From a virus, in IMG/VR virus record IMGVR_UViG_3300034156_000040, positions 1-30,857 of that record: DNA of 30,857 nucleotides; one strand, given 5' to 3'. Of this stretch, positions 29,248-30,857 are shown piece by piece. Each line of letters starts with the position of its first letter. The first letter of the stretch is position 1. Both the position numbers and the translations under genes were made by a program. The notes beneath the pieces are model-generated. The model ran no database searches, was not told the DNA's origin, and saw only the letters and a program-made list of their open reading frames with translations.

Positions 29248-29660
29248 GAGTTCTGATCACTGGCGGGCGCGACTTCACCAATGCCGAACTGATCTACCGC
29301 TGCTTGGATGAAGCCCGGGAGGCTTTGGGCATCACCGAGATAGTCCACGGTGATGCGCGGGGCGTTGACTCTATCGCCGGGGCATGGGCGTTGGACCGGG
29401 GCGTCACGCAGCACAAAGAGCCAGTGCCACCAGAAAGCTGGCAAAGACTTGGCGGAAGAGCGGGCAACGCTCGCAATTCGCTTATGTTGCGCAAATGGGA
29501 ACCTGACGCGGTAATCGGGTTCCCCGGTGGCACCGGCACGACCGACATGGTGCTGAAGGCCCGAAGGGCGAAAATTCCGACTTATATGACTTGGTCGGCC
29601 CGCTGGGCTGAGCTGGTCGAGGGCTCCCACAAGCTCGCTAGTGACGTTTTAGCCGTTTAG
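29244..29660 (+). CDS. SLOG-domain protein, DUF2493/YspA type
   Basis: 138 residues. The start RVLITGGRDFTNAELIYRCL carries the GGRDF motif; GDARGVDSIAGAWALDRG matches the G-x-A-R-G-x-D of the SLOG fold; and GFPGGTGTTDMVLKARRAKI holds the P-G-G-x-G-T loop. SLOG domains bind nucleotides or nucleotide-derived ligands, and YspA-type proteins are widespread in phages, often near nucleotide-sensing genes. It lies just before the HD hydrolase, which may be meaningful. Ligand and role are not known for this protein. Confidence 0.85.
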   Translation: MRVLITGGRDFTNAELIYRCLDEAREALGITEIVHGDARGVDSIAGAWALDRGVTQHKEPVPPESWQRLGGRAGNARNSLMLRKWEPDAVIGFPGGTGTTDMVLKARRAKIPTYMTWSARWAELVEGSHKLASDVLAV

Positions 29661-29673
29661 GGCTCCCGTCATT

Positions 29674-29717
29674 GGTCTAGACCGTCAAAACGTTACAGCG
29701 GGCGCACCGTCGCGCCC
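29674..29717 (+). other. Intergenic palindrome and hairpin before the HD gene
   Basis: In the 72-base gap, GGTCTAGACC (29674-29683) is a perfect 10-bp palindrome. Just downstream GGGCGC (29700-29705) pairs with GCGCCC (29712-29717), a 6-bp stem with 6-base loop, without a T-run. They could bind a regulator or shape the mRNA before the GGGGG ribosome site. Confidence 0.4.
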
Positions 29718-29732
29718 CTGACTGGGGGAAAC

Positions 29733-30296
29733 ATGAACGCAACAGCAAAAGCAATGATTCTGAAAGCCCGGGGCTTCGCTCTGGGCGCCCATGCCGGCAT
29801 GGGCCAAGTTCGCAAGTTCACCGGGGAGCCGTATTACAACCATCCTTTCCGCGCCGCCGAAATGGCCGAAGCCTACGGCTGCGACTGGGAAGTGATTTGT
29901 GGCTGCTACCTGCACGACACCGTCGAGGACACCGGGGTCACCATCGAGCTGATTCATCAGGAGTTCGGCTCCCGGGTCGCTCAGATCGTCAACGGCGTGA
30001 CCAACGTGGCAACCCGCGAGAACAGTCCGGGCCTGAACCGGGCCGACCGCTTCGCCCTGAACCTTGCCCACCTGAAAGAGCAAGGTCACGGCTCCAAAGA
30101 GGTTCGGTTGTTTGACGTGTTCGACAACCTGCGGGACGCCGAAAAGGTAGATGCCAAGTTCGCGAACTTGCTGGTCGCCGAAAAGCCGATTGTTGTGGCC
30201 GAATGCCGCGAGGCGAACTATGCGATGCACACCCTCTGCATGGCCCGCATCAAGGAGGTCTCCGCATACCTGAAAGCCCGGGGCGAACTCAAATGA
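29733..30296 (+). CDS. HD-domain hydrolase, Mesh1/SpoT hydrolase-like
   Basis: 187 residues from ATG 29733 (GGGGG four bases upstream). The SpoT/Mesh1 hydrolase layout is visible: H20, then RKFTGEPYYNHP with H37, the HD-ED pair LHDTVEDT (H61, D62, E65, D66), and VRLFDVFDNLRD (D128 and N132 align with the VKLADKLYNLRD motif). The length is like stand-alone Mesh1 enzymes, and no synthetase domain follows. Such enzymes remove the 3' pyrophosphate from (p)ppGpp, so the phage could counter a stringent-response signal; related nucleotides such as ppApp are alternatives. Confidence 0.85.
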   Translation: MNATAKAMILKARGFALGAHAGMGQVRKFTGEPYYNHPFRAAEMAEAYGCDWEVICGCYLHDTVEDTGVTIELIHQEFGSRVAQIVNGVTNVATRENSPGLNRADRFALNLAHLKEQGHGSKEVRLFDVFDNLRDAEKVDAKFANLLVAEKPIVVAECREANYAMHTLCMARIKEVSAYLKARGELK

Positions 30297-30709
30297 GCAT
30301 CGACCAGATTCCTGAAGCCTGCCGGCTCCCACCGATCACCGTTTGCACCTTCTGCAACGGTGAAGTGGACTTCGTCGACAACTCTGTGATTTACGGGAAG
30401 AGCTACGGCAAACAGCCGATGGTCTACCGCTGCAACTGCTGCGGGGCTTACGTCGGCGCCCACCCGGGAACAATCATCCCGCTGGGCACGCTCGCTGACG
30501 GCAAACTGCGGGAAGCCCGCAAGCGGGCGCACAGCGCGTTCGATCACATCTGGAGGGACAAGGGCAAGAGCCGGGGTGCCGCATACCGGTGGCTGTCCGA
30601 GAAACTGGGCGTTCAGCGGCACGCCTGTCATATCGCATGGTTCGATGCGGCCACCTGCGCCCGCGTCGTCGAATTCTCAACCCAATACCTGAAGGCGCAT
30701 GGACTATGA
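30293..30709 (+). CDS. Zinc-ribbon protein, DUF3268-like
   Basis: 138 residues from ATG 30293, in ATGA overlap with the HD gene. The N-terminus carries cysteine pairs CTFC (residues ~18-21) and CNCC (~48-51), with GEVDFVDN between them, a typical zinc ribbon. The later part (KLREARKRAHSAFDHIWRD, then AYRWLSEKLGVQRHACHIAW) has the pattern of phage zinc-finger-containing proteins of the DUF3268 kind. Function not known. Confidence 0.75.
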   Translation: MSIDQIPEACRLPPITVCTFCNGEVDFVDNSVIYGKSYGKQPMVYRCNCCGAYVGAHPGTIIPLGTLADGKLREARKRAHSAFDHIWRDKGKSRGAAYRWLSEKLGVQRHACHIAWFDAATCARVVEFSTQYLKAHGL

Positions 30710-30857
30710 AGACCTCTTTGTGTATCGCCCTGCTACTTGGCATCGCGATAGTTGGTAGCGCCTGCAATAGCGCATTCGTTAACGACAAGTTCAAACCGGT
30801 GACCCGGTCTGAAAACCTCGACCGCCTTCTCAAACAGTGCGGCCCGGATTGTCTTTC
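30706..30857 (+). CDS. Exported, possibly lipidated protein (partial, runs off window)
   Basis: The ATG at 30706 overlaps the zinc-ribbon stop; 50 codons are visible. The start (MKTSLCIALLLGIAIVGSAC) is a signal peptide with Lys, hydrophobic core and cleavage-type Gly-Ser-Ala. The Cys at residue 20 could be a lipoprotein site, although position -3 is Gly rather than Leu, so lipidation is uncertain. The mature part starts NSAFVNDKFKP and contains two more cysteines. It might be a spanin-like or surface protein; the rest is needed. Confidence 0.5.
   Translation, partial: MKTSLCIALLLGIAIVGSACNSAFVNDKFKPVTRSENLDRLLKQCGPDCL

Noticed and set aside
29700-29717. Rho-independent terminator before the HD gene
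   Set aside because: The 6-bp GC stem is not followed by T residues, so I listed it only as a hairpin.
1-30857. tRNA genes, CRISPR arrays, insertion sequences, integrase or attachment sites
   Set aside because: None seen by eye: no cloverleaf-like tRNA sequence, no regularly spaced short repeats with unique spacers, no transposase or recombinase motif. A tRNA scan could still find something weak.

Overview
This window is about 31 kb of a tailed, siphovirus-type bacteriophage genome (or prophage). It has a lambda-like tail module, an HK97-fold capsid module, and tightly packed genes that mostly overlap by 4 bases (ATGA or GTGA). Base composition and codon use look GC-rich, and the Shine-Dalgarno sites and sigma70-like promoters suggest a proteobacterial host. 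Pseudomonas or a relative is my guess; the sequence does not prove it.

Positions 1-21,723 form the structural block, all on the minus strand, so it reads right to left: terminase small and large subunits, portal, scaffold-like protein, major capsid protein, two small paralogous virion-type proteins, head-tail connector and neck genes, tail terminator, major tail (tube) protein, the G/GT frameshifting tail chaperones, a 1727-residue tape measure, then lambda M, L, K, I and J homologues. J runs off the left edge. The two most abundant virion proteins, capsid and tail tube, each have a candidate promoter in front (shared -10 hexamer TATGTT, 17-bp spacer) and a rho-independent terminator behind. 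This would give local boosts of expression inside one long operon.

Positions 21,724-22,303 hold a terminator-like or attenuator-like structured segment before terS, one small orphan gene, and a 150-bp AT-rich intergenic region. That region is bracketed by exact 15-bp inverted copies of one motif.

Positions 22,304-26,315, still minus strand, hold the most unusual part: an eight-gene translationally coupled operon. It encodes two ParB/Srx-fold proteins separated by a 49-residue acidic protein, a 59-residue membrane protein, a stand-alone ABC ATPase, an HEXXH zinc-peptidase-like protein, a GNAT-fold acyltransferase and a small winged-helix protein. The ABC and GNAT pair looks like the separated halves of the ABC-ATPase/acetyltransferase fusion known as COG2401. 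I propose that the operon is a phage nucleic-acid modification or counter-defence system; no function is shown by the sequence alone.

Positions 26,316-26,394 hold a divergent promoter region. From there to 30,857 the plus strand carries early/replication-type genes: a UvsW-like DEAH helicase with its own strong terminator, then a run of small genes (a ribbon-helix-helix-like protein, two small unknowns, another unknown, a two-helix membrane protein), a DUF2493/YspA-type SLOG protein, a Mesh1/SpoT-type HD hydrolase, a zinc-ribbon protein and the start of an exported, possibly lipidated, protein cut by the window edge. I saw no tRNA, rRNA, CRISPR array, insertion sequence or integrase.
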